The notes beneath the pieces are model-generated. The model searched no databases and had not been told where the DNA came from. It saw only the letters and a program-made list of their open reading frames with translations. From Cygnus atratus (lineage: Eukaryota; Chordata; Aves; Anseriformes; Anatidae): a stretch of DNA of 64,000 bases. The DNA lies in the NCBI RefSeq assembly GCF_013377495.2, contig NC_066370.1, positions 866,501-930,500 on the forward strand, written 5' to 3'. Below are positions 1-12,289 of this stretch, in pieces. Each line of letters begins with the position of its first letter. The stretch's first letter is position 1. Both the position numbers and the translations under genes were made by a program.

Positions 1-1849
1 TATTTAACTCTCTTATCAGAGCCCTCCTGTGTAAGGTAAAGCAAAACCTTGTGACCCTGGCAGCTACCATCTTACAGCTTCTGAAAAAAGAGAGCAGTGA
101 ACTAGATGGGAAGAGCTTAAGGGAAGGGGCAGAACAGTATGAAAAGCATTTATGAAACAGAAATCCTCCTAAAGAGGTTGCTAATGTTAGAAAACCTCTC
201 TCCATTCTCAGAGGGATTGTACAAATGTTCATACTAGTTGCTTGTCTGTTTTGATTTCTAAATGCTATTTAACCATGCAGTCTGGGGACTAGAAGCCTAA
301 AGTGTTGTATTTTTCTCTGAGACAGTTTTCCAAAAGATTTCTTTTGTATCATAAGTAATTGCTGTAGGCAGGAGGAGCTCTGGAGTTCTCTGGGGTTGCT
401 TGCTCTGAGGGCAGCAGGAAGTAGCAGAGGTCAGGCTGGAGCACACCTGATCTCTTCTGGAAAATAATGTAATGATCATAATTCTAAAAAAAATGCAAGT
501 AGTACTGCAGTCCCCTTTTCTCTGAAGGAGTCATTTAAGACACTTTTTAAAAGAATCATCAGCATAAGTAGGATCCAGCTAGCTCTTGGAGTGAGTGGTA
601 AAATGACCTGTAACTTCGAAAGAAACATAGTCTTGAAGTATGACAAGTTTCATGGGACAAGATCTGGCAATCCAGGTTTATTTGGGATTTTATTGCAGCT
701 TATTTAAAACATGTAAAAATCCAAATACAGAGGAAAGAAAAAAGGAAAAAGAAGAATCAGTAATGGTGGGGGTTGCAATGTGCTCAGCTTCACACTGACT
801 GAAAAGCAAGATAGATGTTTTCATCAGAAAACTGGTCACAATATATTCCAGTACCACGCAGCTAATTGTTGAGATGTGGCTGTAGGTATGGACCTGTATT
901 TTCTTCTTGTACTGGATGAGGAGTTTTTTCCCATAGCTCTCAAGAAGCGGATCTACTTAGAAGCAAGGTGTCACATACTGCAGTGAAAGAACTAAGGTAA
1001 GTGGACTTTGAGGTTCAACAGATGTCCAAGAAGGCAAGTTGGTGATGACAAGAGAAAGGAAGGCATGGCAAGTGCTGGATAAGGCAGGAAGTTTTGGTCT
1101 CAGGGCAGGTGAGAATCTTGTCTTTCATAACGTACTGAGGGAGACATCAGAAGATGGAATATGTGGGAGAGGTAAGGAAACATAAGAAAAATAGTAGTAC
1201 TTCATTGTGAGCTAACTGAGCCAGCCTCTAGGTGATGGTGACAGTGATCCAAGTTACAGCAAGAAGCCCTTCTCTCGAGTGACACTGGTGAAGAAAGAGT
1301 CTTCATGGGATAATGCTTCCTTGGCTTGTGCAAGGTGTCTCATGCCAACAACCAGCTTCCTCTTGTTTCATTTCAGAAGTACATCAGAAACATTGACTGG
1401 GTTAAACAATGCCTAAGATGATCCAGACATGTTGAACCCAGTATCCTGGGTCTGAACCTTGAGTTTGCGGCACAGCCTGAAACCATCTTGAATCACTGCA
1501 AGGATTTAATATGGCCCAAGAAAATAACACTCAGGCTAATGCAGAGGCTTCTTGTCTCATGGATACTGTGAACATTGTGAGGAACTACAACCCATGTGGA
1601 GGTTTCCAAAAGCATGGTTGTGACCATGATGCATTTCCCCCGTGAAATGTTAAAACCCACATTTTACAAATTAGGTTCTTACGGCAGGCTTTTAGATTCA
1701 CATTTGTGTGCCCTACATAAATGCCCTAGGTCTAATTTGCTTTTGTGGATGCCCATTACTTGAGAAAAACAAAAATTAACTAAAAAGTGGCAACAGTTTT
1801 ACATATTCATAACCTATACACAAAAATAATTCCATAAACATGTGTTTGG
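1..1849. other. Unique non-coding DNA, no gene seen
   Basis: This stretch is ordinary AT-rich sequence. The only open frame of at least 60 codons is a 60-codon minus-strand frame at 297-479, with no recognisable domain. I see no transposon end, tandem array, tRNA-like structure or CpG-rich promoter. It could be intergenic or intronic. Confidence 0.6.
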
Positions 1850-2285
1850 ACTTGCTTATTAGCAAAATAATGTCTAAGTGCCATCCTTAAAGTTCTTTTT
1901 TATGCAGCCATCAAGGAAGAATATTGCTTTTTGCTTGCCCATAACCTCATTTCTAAAATCACCAATATGACGTCATTACTCAAGCATGACATAACTCGTT
2001 GTATTAGTGGTGAGCCATGTAAAGAGCGCTGTTACTAGCGGGGTAGATAATTGTGTGTTTCATCACATTATATCAACACAAATAAATAGTCTTTGGCTAC
2101 TGAACTGCTATCAAGTGCATATCATTAGTTTACGCAATGTTTACAAGATCACCACAAATACCAATTAGTACAGCTGATGAAGAGGACATTATCTGTGGAA
2201 CAGTGTTTGCCACCCTATTCACAATGCATAATGGTCTAATCAGTCAGTTTGAAGTGCTGTGCATAACGGAGCAGATCCTGGTTGT
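1850..2285. promoter_or_regulatory. Candidate conserved non-coding element with CRE and forkhead motifs
   Basis: The block is free of simple repeats and dense in short transcription-factor words. Directly visible are a full palindromic CRE (TGACGTCA, 1968-1975) and a forkhead-type TGTTTAC (2138-2144). Several ATTA-type homeodomain cores also occur, for example in the stretches around 2126 and 2163. TGACGTCA is the classical CREB/ATF site and TGTTTAC a FOX site, but single sites also occur by chance. Calling it an enhancer is inference from texture, and conservation could not be tested. There is no coding potential. Confidence 0.3.
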
Positions 2286-2819
2286 TTCAATGGGTTTATA
2301 TCATTTTTGAAGAGTTGCATTGCTCTATCACAGTCAATGAGCTATACCAATTTACACTGAGTGGGAAACTAGTAAATGTTTTTAGGAGAAATTGGTGCTT
2401 TAAAGTTCCTCTACTGTTGTTCTGGATTAAAGTTTCATGGAGTAAGAATGGCAGCTATGAATGCACAGCTAAGGTCAGACAATGGCCAAGAGAGCAGATG
2501 TACAGTTTTTGGCAATTTCACTGGTTTGTCTCCAAGTATGATTTCCAGATGCTCTCCCTTTGCTTTAATTCTTCCAAGAACTATTTGGAGAAGTTTTAAA
2601 AATATTTTATTGTGTTAGTTTTTATGATTCCGGTTGATAAAAACAGTCCATCTTTACCACGCACACATTGTAATATCCTACTACATTGTGGTAAAGTGCT
2701 GTGGTTTTATTTATATTGCATTTTCTAAAATTAGTATAAACCATAGAAACTGAAAAACCTTCGTGGGAAAGGGGGTGATAAAGATAAAAGAAAGCAGCAT
2801 TTAGTTTTCTCCCCAACCA
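2286..2819. other. Non-coding DNA with overlapping chance ORFs
   Basis: Two plus-strand frames (2282-2599, 105 codons; 2376-2618, 80 codons) overlap each other in different frames, and a 64-codon minus frame lies at 2622-2816. None has a recognised domain or a convincing splice-site pair. Overlap in competing frames is typical of chance ORFs. Confidence 0.5.
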
Positions 2820-3560
2820 GTTCCAAATGTGCCACTGTGCCTATTACATCCTATAAACACCAGGGCAAAAGCACCAGCTGCTCATTACTCTCGGAGGAAA
2901 TGCTATTTCCTCTCATTTTGGCACAAACTACCCCCTAAAAGGAAAACAACCCTTGTGAGCTGCAGCTAAACATGAAGTCTTTGTAATGGCATTATATATA
3001 AACACTGTGATGTGATATGTCTCTCCTGACAGCCAAGCCCTATAAAAATATAAAATAAAAAGATGCACTAAACCAAAGGGCATAAAAGGTGTTTGCGTTT
3101 GAAACCAGTTCTGTGAGGATTTTCTACCAGCTTGACTGTAGCTGTTACTCATTGGGTGGCTGGGATAAAGACAGGCAGGGAACTAAGCACCCTTAATATG
3201 TTAATGCCACTCAGAGGTCTCCTGCTAATGTCAGTTAGAGTGTAAAATCTATTTTAAAAAAATAAAATCAGCTGAAAAGTGCTATGTGCTGCTTTACGTT
3301 AAATGGGAGGCACATTGAAACATCATTAATATTTGAGATGCGCTTTGATTTAAAACACTCATTAGTGCTTCCCATGTATTGGAAAGCAAACCAGAGGGAG
3401 AATCAGCACTCTCTTAAGTGAGGACTCCTGAGGATCCTTGAGTTGTTGCTCATCCAAACACCAGCCTGAAGCAGCTAGAATCTATCCCACACTAGTATCA
3501 TCCATTTTTATTAGATAAATTAAAAAGGTGAAATTTCTAAGCTTTTTATTGTTCAAGGGC
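2820..3560. promoter_or_regulatory. Candidate regulatory block, homeodomain-core rich
   Basis: Between about 2820 and 3560 the sequence has many TAAT/ATTA cores (for example around 3195, 3325-3335 and 3360), no transposon signature and only one short A tract. This resembles the texture of vertebrate developmental enhancers. Nothing directly proves function. The 74-codon minus frame at 2928-3152 has no recognisable product. Confidence 0.2.
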
Positions 3561-3817
3561 CACAGCTGCTGCCTGCTGCTTCTATATTTCGATGTGAATC
3601 CCCTTGATTGTCTTCACCATCACCTCTTTTCCCAGCTTGGAGTGCCCAGGCTGATTTGAAGTACAGGTCTGGAAAGAGAAAATCCAGCAGTTTGTGCCAG
3701 CTGATAAATAGATGAGATTGGCAGCTGCTAATGAAAAGCTCAGGGAAGATAATCTGCAAAGAAAGGAGGATGCATCAGTGAAAGGTCTTTTGCAGAAAAA
3801 TATGCTTGTGGATTTGG

Positions 3818-3833
3818 AAAAAAAAAAAAAAAA
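3818..3833 (+). repeat. A16 homopolymer
   Basis: Sixteen consecutive A. No target-site duplication or upstream retrocopy is visible, so it reads as a simple homopolymer rather than the tail of a processed pseudogene. Confidence 0.95.
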
Positions 3834-6800
3834 GGAAAAGGGACTAAGGTGGCAAATGGAAACTGGGAAGGAAAGGCGCCAGCAAAGTCTGGAGATCAAA
3901 AGTAACTGGAATAGATCTTGAGAGATATCTGCATGGCATGCACATTCTATTCTCCCAAGGATGGGTAGACACTGGAAAGTAAACTTCAAAATAACAAACA
4001 AATAAAAATAAACCCTAAAATGCCAAATCAATCAGGAGGAACCAATTTTGGCAGGTTCAGGCATAGTTTGCTGCCTTTCCATATTAGCAGGAGGGAGAAG
4101 TAAAAAGAAAAGTCAGATCACACTGGTTACTTGCTAATAATCAGAGTAACCCATCTAAAAGATTGTGAAAACATAGCAGATGTCAGTGGGGTTGAAATTA
4201 AAACATTCAGCTCAGAATGCAAATAGTTCTGAGACTGTAAGTTTTCCCTAAAGTTCTGGCAAACATTTGGCTGGATTGATATTTTGGGCACTGATCTGCA
4301 TAGCATCTGATTGTGAGCTGAATATGAGCAATGTAGAGAGGCAGATTTTTACTGAAGAAAAAAAAATAAGGCTGCCTATTGCCTTCTGTGAGGCTGAGAG
4401 ATGAGTTATAAAAAGCCTTATGGTGCATTTCCTCAGATGCAGTTGGCATGCAGAGCCTCTTGCCCTGATTTCCATGCTTTGGGTGCTTTGTAAGTGTAAA
4501 GGCAGCCTACCAGGCTCTGGTGTATTCTCTGCTCTGTTCTTGAGCCGTCCAGGCTGCCAAGCTCATCCCTTAGAGGCCAGCACCAAAGGCACTGGGTCAG
4601 GCCGGTAGCTGATGTAAACCAGAATAATCACACTTCCATCAGCCCTGAAGCAGCATTATGCCAAAACACACGTTGGGTTTTGGTAGTGAGGCTGTCAGGG
4701 AAATAGTGGGACACTTCAGTATCTTCATAATGTTGTTATTCTTGTCTTCCTTGATTTCGTACAGCACATCAGTGAAAGACTGGAATGAGTCCAACATTTA
4801 ATTTTTGAATGGCACTACAGAGGTACCTCCCATTTTTTGGTGGTTTCAGATGATGTGGGTTAAAAAGCTGGACGGGAATTGTCGTGTTACTGAACAAAAT
4901 TTCTGCTCTCTTGTGAATATAGTGAGCATCAATGCATTTTGGAGTCTTGGGTGAATGTATATTTCTTCCTGGGTCACAATCCTTCAAATGGCAATTTACA
5001 GAAATATCTGAGAATCAACCTTGGTTCTGGGTTCTGATTGCCCTAATATCTTGCTGCTGTGCATCACAGACTTATATTAGAGTATAAGGAAGTCATTTTG
5101 AAAAGATTCTTGTCTCTTCTAATTAGAAATATGGTACTCTAGATAACCTTTTTTTTTTAAAATCAACTTATTATCATGTTAATATCAGATAGACAATTGA
5201 ATCTTTATTCACAAGAAATTACATTGCAAGAGCTCAGTAACTGAATTTTCTGTTTGTCTAAACTGAAAAAGAAAGTTACAAAAATGTGTCAATTTTTCAT
5301 TAAAATATTAATATTAAAATGTATTTTTAATCTATAAAAATATTTAGCCTTTAAAATCAAAATACAGATTAAAACACTTAAAAAATACAAAATGCCATTG
5401 AAAGCATCAAAATTTTATTTTGGAATCTTATCAGGAGGGATTACCATTTTTGAGAAAATGAAAATGTCATGAAACATTTCTGCTGGCCCAAATATTAGTT
5501 TCTGAGAATATATAAAAGGCTTGGACTAAAGGTAGAGCCTGTATGCATTGCATTACCTATGTACCATGTCTAGTGCAATTTGTGTCAAAACCAAGTCAAA
5601 CATTCCACAATGTTACGGTCCTATTGCCTAAGTACATAAGACCAAAGAAGCATGGAGATAAATTCTCCTGTCTGAGGCAAGATACTGTTCCTTAGTACCG
5701 AAATCCACTGACATGGAAACACAGTGAGGCTTTCATTGCAGCTAATGGCAGTATACCTATCCTGTGAGTAATTACCAGTCTCCAGACTTTGGTGCTTCTC
5801 TGTTCATGAGACTAATGTTTATTCAGAACAATAAATATAAGGTCTATGACACTTTTAAAGTAATGTTCAGATGTGTCTGTGTAACCATGGATGAGTGGTG
5901 TTAGTAGTTTTATGCTTTAGTAAACATATTTGACTCTCTGAGTGCTCCAGGGACAGTAGTGGAATGTAGCAGATGCCGGAGAAGCGGTAATGATTTGCAA
6001 TTTTGGATGAACTTGTGGTAATAGAGAATGTAATGACAAGGTAGTGGGTTCAGCTTTCATCAGGCTTCATTTTCTGCTTCATACAGAATATTAATGATTC
6101 ATTTAGCATTGATCTGAATGGATTTGGAGCACAAATTTGTATCTGTAATCTAGGAGATTGGTTAATTCTTATATCCTCACGCTAAGTAAATCTTAGTGGT
6201 GCTCACAGCTGTCTCTACGTAGTTAATGACCCTGAATAAATTCCATTATAATTCCTGGGTGCGCAAAGATTTTTCATGGTGAGGAGCTGAAACCTTGCCC
6301 ACAACCAGCCATCAGCCCAGGTGCAAACGCAGTCTGCCCCTAGGCTAAACGTCTTCCACAAGGTGTTGAGCACTGTTCACTACCAGCCACTTCCAGTGGG
6401 AATTTAATGCCTGCAGTCTCCCAGCGATGGGGGTAGTTTTTGCCCCAGTCCTTTGCAAACCTCAGTCATGTGTTTAACTTGATCCATACAAGAGTCTCTG
6501 TCAAAGTAAGCACTGCTAATCATGGATGTAATGCTTGGCCAGATTTTAAACATTTGCAGGTCCTATACCTGCGTTTTCAGTTTTGGCCAACTGAGAAATG
6601 TAATTTCTCTCAGTGTGTGATACTTTTGAACTCTTTGACCTGCTGAAAAGAAAAAGTACTTTTACCTAAAGTAAGCATTTCACCTGGTCTGAGCATTGAT
6701 ATGCCAAATATGGTGGGCTGGGAGGAATTAATTTCTACTTATTTTCTTTGTCACAGGTGGACAGGAACATTTTTGCAGGGTGCTACTTAATGTATTTTAG

Positions 6801-7722
6801 AGTTACACATAAAAGGATTGTTTCTTTATTTGAAATCATAGATACTTAACAATCAGACAGAATAAAGTAGGGAAATGACCATGGCTTTTGAGAAACAGGT
6901 TTCTAACCAGTAAGCATAAATCTGGTACTGATAGAATGAAAGAAAAATCTGTATTTAATCAATTTGATCAAATTTAACCTTTACAAAATTGAGCTTTGCC
7001 TGCATAAGTCATGCATGCACCTGCTGTGCAAAAGGAGGAAATCTTCTGTATCTAGGAGACTACAGGCAGCTAATCAACTTTAACAGTATATTATTTTCCT
7101 GTTTTAATTTTTTTTTCCTATCTAAATCCTACAGACTGACTAACAAGAACACAGAGTACCTGCAGTGCCTTTTGATTTACAAGATTCTAGGTTCAGTCTT
7201 TGGTTCAAATTTGACTTGTTCACAACTACATGAGCCATGTGAAATTTAGAGTATCCCTCACAAAAATGTAATGGAAGAAGTAGGTGAAATTTTCACTTTA
7301 GTGATATGATTAAAAAAAAGATAAATATCAAAATGGTGACTATCAAACAACAAAAGGAATGATAAAAATGTTTCCTTTGGTGTTACAGAAGAATAGTCCT
7401 CCTTAAGAACTACAAATGTCCTTAAGGCCAAGTTTAGATATGAAATTCATAGTCTAGCACCTGACTCTGCAGCAGGATGTCCTGATGGCAGTGGTACCAT
7501 CTGTAGAACAAGAAGTTGCTCACTGAGTGATCAAAGATGTAGGTAGAAACTGGCTTTCACTAACTGGAAAATGTTTTCCCATTTGAAGTTTCTATTAGAG
7601 ATACTTCAGTGGAGATCTGAGCCTCTATTTCCTTTCTGAATTCAGTTCTTGGTAAATAGTGAGAATGGACTGGGTTAACATCTCCATGACAGCTGTCAAA
7701 AACCTATGCATAGTGTGTAGAA

Positions 7723-7740
7723 TGCTGACTTAAGTCAGCA
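7723..7740. repeat. Perfect 18-bp palindrome, split MARE-like
   Basis: TGCTGACTTAAGTCAGCA equals its own reverse complement over all 18 bases. The outer 7-mers TGCTGAC and GTCAGCA are the half-sites of the CRE-type Maf recognition element (TGCTGACGTCAGCA), here pushed apart by TTAA. The palindrome is seen directly. Binding by Maf/bZIP dimers is inference, because the 4-bp spacer departs from the known spacing. Confidence 0.85.
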
Positions 7741-8020
7741 CCCTCTTACTCTTCCCAGAAACCATGAGTTTCTAAAAGAAGCTTAATAAGAAACTGACAT
7801 GTAAACAGAGCTAATTTATACTTGTAATGAAGAACTGTAGTTAAATACTGTCATTTATTTTTCAGAATAATTTAAGTGAAATGTATACCAATCCTTAACT
7901 TAAACTGAGGACAATGTAGGAAGAGATTAATTTTTCATCTGTGATTTTTTAAAGTAAAACAAAACAACAACAAAAAACACACATTGAAAACAAACAAACA
8001 AAAATCTATTCAGGCAGCTC

Positions 8021-8040
8021 CAAGTTACATAGGTAACTTG
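8021..8040. repeat. 8-bp inverted repeat with 4-nt loop
   Basis: CAAGTTAC (8021-8028) and GTAACTTG (8033-8040) are exact reverse complements separated by ATAG. The stem is short and AT-rich. No terminator or RNA gene context supports a function. Confidence 0.85.
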
Positions 8041-8371
8041 ACTAGTATGAATAACCATAGTTTATGAGTCGGCAAGCAACTTTGGCAAGTGTAGATAAGT
8101 TTGCTTTACCATGGGATTACAATAGAGAAGGGAGAGTAACTCTTGTAATATATCAAGTGTATCTCACTGGAGAATTCCCTTTCATTCTTTGGGCTGGTTT
8201 CACTGTCTGTGCAGACATATTTTTCCTTTGTTCCTCATGCAGCAACCCCCAAGCAATTAAATGAAAGCCATTTCATTTACTGTTTCTTAATTCACTTGAG
8301 TATCAATAATTTTTATGCAATATTCATGTCCTCCACTAACTCATGAATATATCCTGTAGTGTTATATATTT

Positions 8372-8386
8372 AAAAAAAAAAAAAAA
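8372..8386 (+). repeat. A15 homopolymer
   Basis: Fifteen consecutive A following a TATATATTT stretch. Confidence 0.95.
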
Positions 8387-8585
8387 GTTGGATAAATTAA
8401 TTTGATGTAACTAGGTGGTGTAACTAAATGATGCATTGACTAGATAAAGGTGCAACTCAAATTCATCACAGCTAAGTTTACCCTTAAATTCCCTTCTACA
8501 TTTATTGTCTCCATACACCTTCTTGGGAGATTCCAAACCACAAAACCACATAGAAAATAGAACAAAAATAAATAAAAAGAAAATT

Positions 8586-8601
8586 AAAAAAAAAAAAAAA
8601 A
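8586..8601 (+). repeat. A16 homopolymer in an A-rich tract
   Basis: Sixteen A within an A-rich stretch of about 8560-8615 that also has AAATAAA and AAAGAAA units. Read on the minus strand it gives the phenylalanine-rich part of a spurious 75-codon frame. Confidence 0.95.
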
Positions 8602-10601
8602 GGAAAGAAAAAAGAGCAGAACAGATCTCATGAATCATGACTCATGAGTTTGTCACTTTTACAAAAAGTCAGAATCTAAAGACTTTGATGTATGAACACT
8701 TTGTGAACTTTTTCTCCAGTGTTTTTCATGTTACTAGGACTGCAAAGGATACATTAAATAATGGAGATCTTCTGATAGTCCAGAAACAAGTGCCAACAGT
8801 ATCTTACACAAAATCTATTTTCATGAGTTTTCAAAGAAGAAATCCTGATCCAAATACACACTCAAACTCTGAGTACTTATTCAGAATGAAACAATCCTTC
8901 CTTGGTTCATCTCATGGGGAGTCCCTACTCAGTTTAAACCAGCATAAGTCATTAGAAGTTCAACATTAAGGCAAACTGGAATTAACTTGAAACTGTTATT
9001 TTTCTTTCTTGGGGACTTTTCTGTTTAAAAAGTCCTAAAAACACTTCAGAAAGCTTTGGAGTTCATATATGAAAGATATACTTAAAAATATTAGGATTAG
9101 TGTATGGAACAGTTTTGACTACTGGTTTTGGATGGGAAGTGCTTAGTCCACCACCCAGTTTTTTCACTGTGGGAATATAAACATAGGAAAAATAACATGT
9201 GCTTGAGCTTTTAAAGTTTTGTTTGTTTGTTTTTAGTATGGAAAACCAGCTATGCTGTTTTTTTTCCCCCTTCCTCACAAACAACCAATCTTATAGCCAC
9301 CCTCTGGTAAGAATAAATCAAAGAAAATAAGAAACCATCTTTGGGCCTACAGCAACCTCCTGTAGCTAATTTCCTTAATGACAAATGACAATATGGATAT
9401 ATCATTAATGTATTGTATATAATTAATATCTTTGACAGAAGGTAACAAGAGCTATGGGTAAGCCATATAAAAATGGGATATACTGATAGTCTGATCTAAT
9501 TGCCATCAAAGCCAGAGAGTGAAGAAACAATTTAGAGACAGTGGAAAAGTAGGGCTGCTGTTTCTGAAGATATTTTCTTTGAAGGGGAAAAAAGTTTGTC
9601 AGTGAAGTTTCGCTGAAATGAAAGATCTATAGAGCTCTTATTTTTACTTCAATTATAAGCTGTAGTAGAAATGTATCAAGAATACCATACTGCTACTTCT
9701 GTGATTTTTTTCAGCTCAGTCATTTTCTTTTGTAGATAAAGCTATTGATAGTAACAGTAAAGCAGAGGTATTTCCTAATGATTAAATTTGGTTAGTGTTC
9801 AGTCAGTGCACACACATTACAGCAACGTGATCATTGGGCAACAATTGGGCATGTCTCGCTGCTGCTGTGCTTTCCCTACTACTGCCAGCAAAATGACTTG
9901 TGTGGGCAAAACCAGCTTGTAGCACTCATGTTGAGTTGCTGGGAGGGGGCAGTTTGCTGTAAACTAGAGCTTGCATAATTTTCATTCAAAATATTTCTCT
10001 GTTATTACTCTGCCTTTTCATAAAACAAGAATTTTCAAACAGACAATTTTGATTTTGTGTTTTCACTCTTGTTTTGACTCTTGCTGTGGGTCTGGAGGAT
10101 AACATGGAAATCCTTCAGCCTCCACCCCTCAAACCCAGCCCGGTGTTTCTGATGTGACTGTGGCTCTGTTGCATTTCAGTTTGGTGATTTGGTGGAATTG
10201 CCTATTTATCCTGTGATCCAATATCATTTAGGTAAAAACATCAATATTTCAGAGTTTTCAATAGTACTTCATTAGTTCCACAATTTTGACATTGCATGTT
10301 TCATCTATCTTCAAAGCAAAAGTTGTGGTGCCCATTGGAATAGGATTTCTGGGTGTGAACCACATCATCCACAGAGGTGATATTATTGCCTATTCAAGCT
10401 TTTGAGAAAAGTGAGGTGTTTGTCATACATCATGGTAATTAAAGCTTTTTCATTTGTGTATGGTAGATTCAGCATTATTGCTGTCCTTGCTTGGCACTGT
10501 AGTAAAGAATGTGTTATGGCCAATAAGATGACTGATTTGCAATTAATAACATGATTTATAAAACAGTTAGGCTTCAGGCACAAGAGATCCTGAATTCAGA
10601 A

Positions 10602-10614
10602 ATATATATATATA
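10602..10614. repeat. Short (AT)n microsatellite
   Basis: About six and a half uninterrupted AT units. Confidence 0.9.
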
Positions 10615-11000
10615 CATATTAATTACAAAGCTCAATATTTTTAAGGTGGAAAAATTCTGAAATCCTCATTAAGTTTAATTGTGAAAAGATATGTTTTATC
10701 TCATTCACATATCTGGTATGGAGTATTTTGGTGGTCTATATGACCACCATGAGGAATGGTTGCAATAGCATGATAAAATTCACAAGATTGCTTTGAGTAA
10801 ATTTTTAGGCCACACATGGTATTGCAGAAATGATAGAATGCTAAGCAGACAAAATAATTTAAAACACCAGCTAATGTATGACTGCGTACAACATCTGTAT
10901 ACATTTTAGTTGTCATTTTGGGTTCACAGCAATTTGTGGAACAAGTAGATCAAGGCATTTGCAGCAGCATTTTTTAAGAAGACAGTTTACTAGAAGAAGT

Positions 11001-11048
11001 TGACAGTGTTTTACACTGTCATTTTTAATTATATTTTAACAGTGTCAG
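11001..11048. repeat. 9-bp inverted repeat plus a third related copy
   Basis: TGACAGTGT (11001-11009) and ACACTGTCA (11013-11021) are exact reverse complements around TTT. Eighteen bases later ACAGTGTCA (from 11039) repeats much of the same word. TGACAG is the core recognised by TALE homeoproteins of the MEIS/TGIF type, so the cluster contains inverted copies of that core. Factor binding is inference. Confidence 0.75.
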
Positions 11049-12289
11049 TTTGCACTTCGATTTTGAAAATATGTATTAATTTAGTACAATTATTGCATAT
11101 AGTGAGCCAGCTTTACTAGGAAATTAAAATAATAAAAAAAAAGGATTATGTTTTTAAAAGATTTCTTTTTCTTAACATAGATACTTTTTGTTGTTTTCAC
11201 TCTGCAATGATGTGGTAAGGTAAAAAGCTCATTTCTTTCCAAATGAATATATAATGATGCTAGTACTAAAACAGTTAACTGGATAGCTGATATTTACAAA
11301 AATCTTAGCGTGTAATGACTTCAAGTTCTTTGATGCATATTCATTAAATATCCTTTTCTCATAGGGCTTATAAATCCTGTGAAATGCAATACATACACAC
11401 TTTAAAATTTGACAGAAAATACTCATATTTCTAAGATAAAGGTTTTTTTCTTCTTTAAGCACTCTCTCAAATCATATATAATCAGGAACATTGGCAACAC
11501 TGCTGCTCAGAGAAGGACAGAGTGAACATCAAGAAATCCAAATGAATTCAATCCCATTAAATGTAATGGTGTGGTAAATCTCACTATACCATCTGCTGTA
11601 GAATGCTGAGACACTATTGGAATTCCACATCTTATTTACATAGCAGATAAGAACGTGTTGGGAGATTTATATGGTGAATGAATACCCAGAGACAAAACTA
11701 AGTTTCTAGTCTGTTCACATATGGGGAACATCTACATCTGTAGAGCATTATACAAAAACTACTGTAAGTTAGCCTTTCCGTGAAAGACCCTGCCACTTCA
11801 TTCCAACATTGCCCATTAAAGAAAAAAAAAAAAAAAACAAAAACACACACACACACACAAAAAAAAAAAAAAGTGGAAAATGTTCCTGGAAACACTGGTG
11901 GAAGATGAGCTACTTCATCAAAAGAAAACATAACCTTCCCTAAATTAGTACACTTTTCTGAAGGAATTAACATAAAACATTGTAGCAGATAGGTTGTATC
12001 ATATTTAAAACATCTGTGCTGTGAGTTCAGAAATCACTCTGTGGCAAAACGTTAAGGAAAATATGCCACAGATTTATTTTTGCCCTCTCTTGAACGGTTA
12101 GGTTGACACTCTCCATTTTAACTAGATTCATAACTTTCATTTACTTAATACTGAAATGGAGCTGAGCTTCAGCCCAGTTTTATACCAGATTATATCACAG
12201 GTGTATCTTGCACAATAAATGAACCACAGAGGAACAAAACACTGCACTAACCCCCACCTGATATGATCCTCTTTATCATTATATTTAAT
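11049..12289. other. Unique non-coding DNA with an A/CA tract
   Basis: No gene is supported. The 91-codon minus frame at 11698-11973 owes its Phe/Cys/Val-rich centre to the A16-(CA)8-A tract read in reverse. No other structure stands out. Confidence 0.5.
11822..11872 (+). repeat. Compound microsatellite A16 / (CA)8 / A13
   Basis: A16 (11822-11837), then CAAAAA, then about eight AC units (11843-11859), then a run of A to 11872. It is likely length-polymorphic by slippage. Confidence 0.95.

Larger units (their letters stand above)
3561..8020. other. Unique non-coding DNA, very AT-rich at 5140-5420
   Basis: No gene is supported. The longest open frame is a 149-codon minus frame (3582-4031). 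It includes a phenylalanine run that is only the A16 tract at 3818-3833 read on the other strand, so it is not protein-like. The part at about 5140-5420 is strongly AT-rich, with repeated TTAATATT-type words. The region around 6280-6430 is more GC-rich and could hide an old unrecognised repeat. An 18-bp palindrome at 7723-7740 is listed separately. Confidence 0.55.
8041..11000. other. Unique non-coding DNA
   Basis: No gene is seen. A110-codon plus frame (8637-8969) and several frames under 90 codons have no recognised domain. A consensus AP-1 heptamer TGACTCA occurs at 8638-8644 inside a run of three CATGA words. Two long A tracts (8372-8386 and 8586-8601) and a short TA microsatellite (10602-10614) lie in this interval. 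Confidence 0.5.

Noticed and set aside
3582..4031. 149-codon minus frame with a Phe run
   Set aside because: The Phe run is the A16 tract read in reverse. The rest shows no protein family features.
6280..6430. Possible ancient repeat in a GC-richer patch
   Set aside because: I could not match it to any named family by eye. A repeat-library search would be needed.
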